Shown piece by piece: positions 7,532 to 7,623 of a DNA stretch of 7,623 nucleotides. The stretch comes from an uncultured Oscillospiraceae bacterium. Its GTDB lineage: Bacteria; Bacillota; Clostridia; Oscillospirales; Oscillospiraceae. The translations under genes and the position numbers were made by a program. Within the stretch, counting starts at the first letter, position 1. Every line of letters begins with the position of its first letter. A model generated the notes under the pieces. It was not told the origin of the DNA. It saw nothing but the letters and a program-made list of their open reading frames with translations, and made no database searches. Where the stretch lies: assembly GCA_910588365.1 (NCBI GenBank), contig CAJUQS010000086.1:1-7623 (forward strand), given 5' to 3'.

Positions 7532-7623
7532 ATGACGCGGGGCAAGGCGGAGGATGCAGGCGGGCTGACGCCCGCCAAAGACGACAACGCCGCCCCGTAT
7601 CATTTTGACCGCCGAACTTTACC
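7532..7623 (+). CDS. Start of an unidentified gene, cut by the window end
   Basis: ATG at 7532 follows a very strong purine-rich RBS (AAGGAGG at about 7516-7522 and GGGAGG at 7522-7527). The 30 visible codons start MTRGKAEDAGGLTPAKDDNA and continue to PYHFDRRTL at the edge. The leader is hydrophilic and Ala/Asp-rich, with no signal peptide or membrane segment. It lies 27 nt after the truncated YhcG stop and directly beyond the point where YhcG homology ends, so it may belong to the incoming DNA that cut that gene. Too little is visible to name a family. Confidence 0.55.
   Translation, partial: MTRGKAEDAGGLTPAKDDNAAPYHFDRRTL

Overview
This window looks like chromosomal DNA from a GC-rich, spore-forming Clostridia, most likely an Oscillospiraceae-type gut bacterium. 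That placement rests on the GC-rich codons of MutS and MiaB, strong AGGAGG-like ribosome binding sites, a SpoVT/AbrB-type sporulation regulator start behind a sigma-G-like promoter, and dense families of intergenic hairpin repeats. No species can be named from the sequence alone.

Layout. Positions 1-260 hold an intergenic repeat. Positions 297-3623 (minus strand) carry mutS followed by a CPBP-family membrane protease gene, probably as one operon. Positions 3660-4020 hold a compact unit: a 27-residue ORF on the minus strand with its own promoter, RBS and terminator, faced by a convergent plus-strand promoter that would make an overlapping antisense RNA. This resembles a txpA/ratA-type (type I toxin-antitoxin) arrangement and is the best candidate for an overlooked system. 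Positions 4051-4311 hold a second copy of the left repeat in inverted orientation, so the mutS block and the small unit sit between about 260-bp inverted repeats. Positions 4312-4752 have no gene, but contain a perfect 30-bp palindrome and 2.7 tandem copies of a 76-78 bp hairpin unit ending on the miaB stop codon.

Positions 4751-6160 (minus) encode MiaB, the tRNA methylthiotransferase, from a TTG start with a clear promoter. Divergently, 6302-6579 is a sigma-G-like promoter and RBS driving only the DNA-binding N-terminus of a SpoVT-like protein, cut off after about 33 residues. Positions 6659-7504 (plus) encode a YhcG/DUF1016-type PDDEXK nuclease that keeps its catalytic residues but loses its C-terminal tail at about 7490. 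A new ORF with a strong RBS starts at 7532 and runs off the window.

The conserved housekeeping genes (mismatch repair, tRNA modification) are separated by repeat-rich, apparently fluid intergenic DNA. The right end shows two successive gene truncations, suggesting a rearrangement hot spot or the edge of a mobile region.
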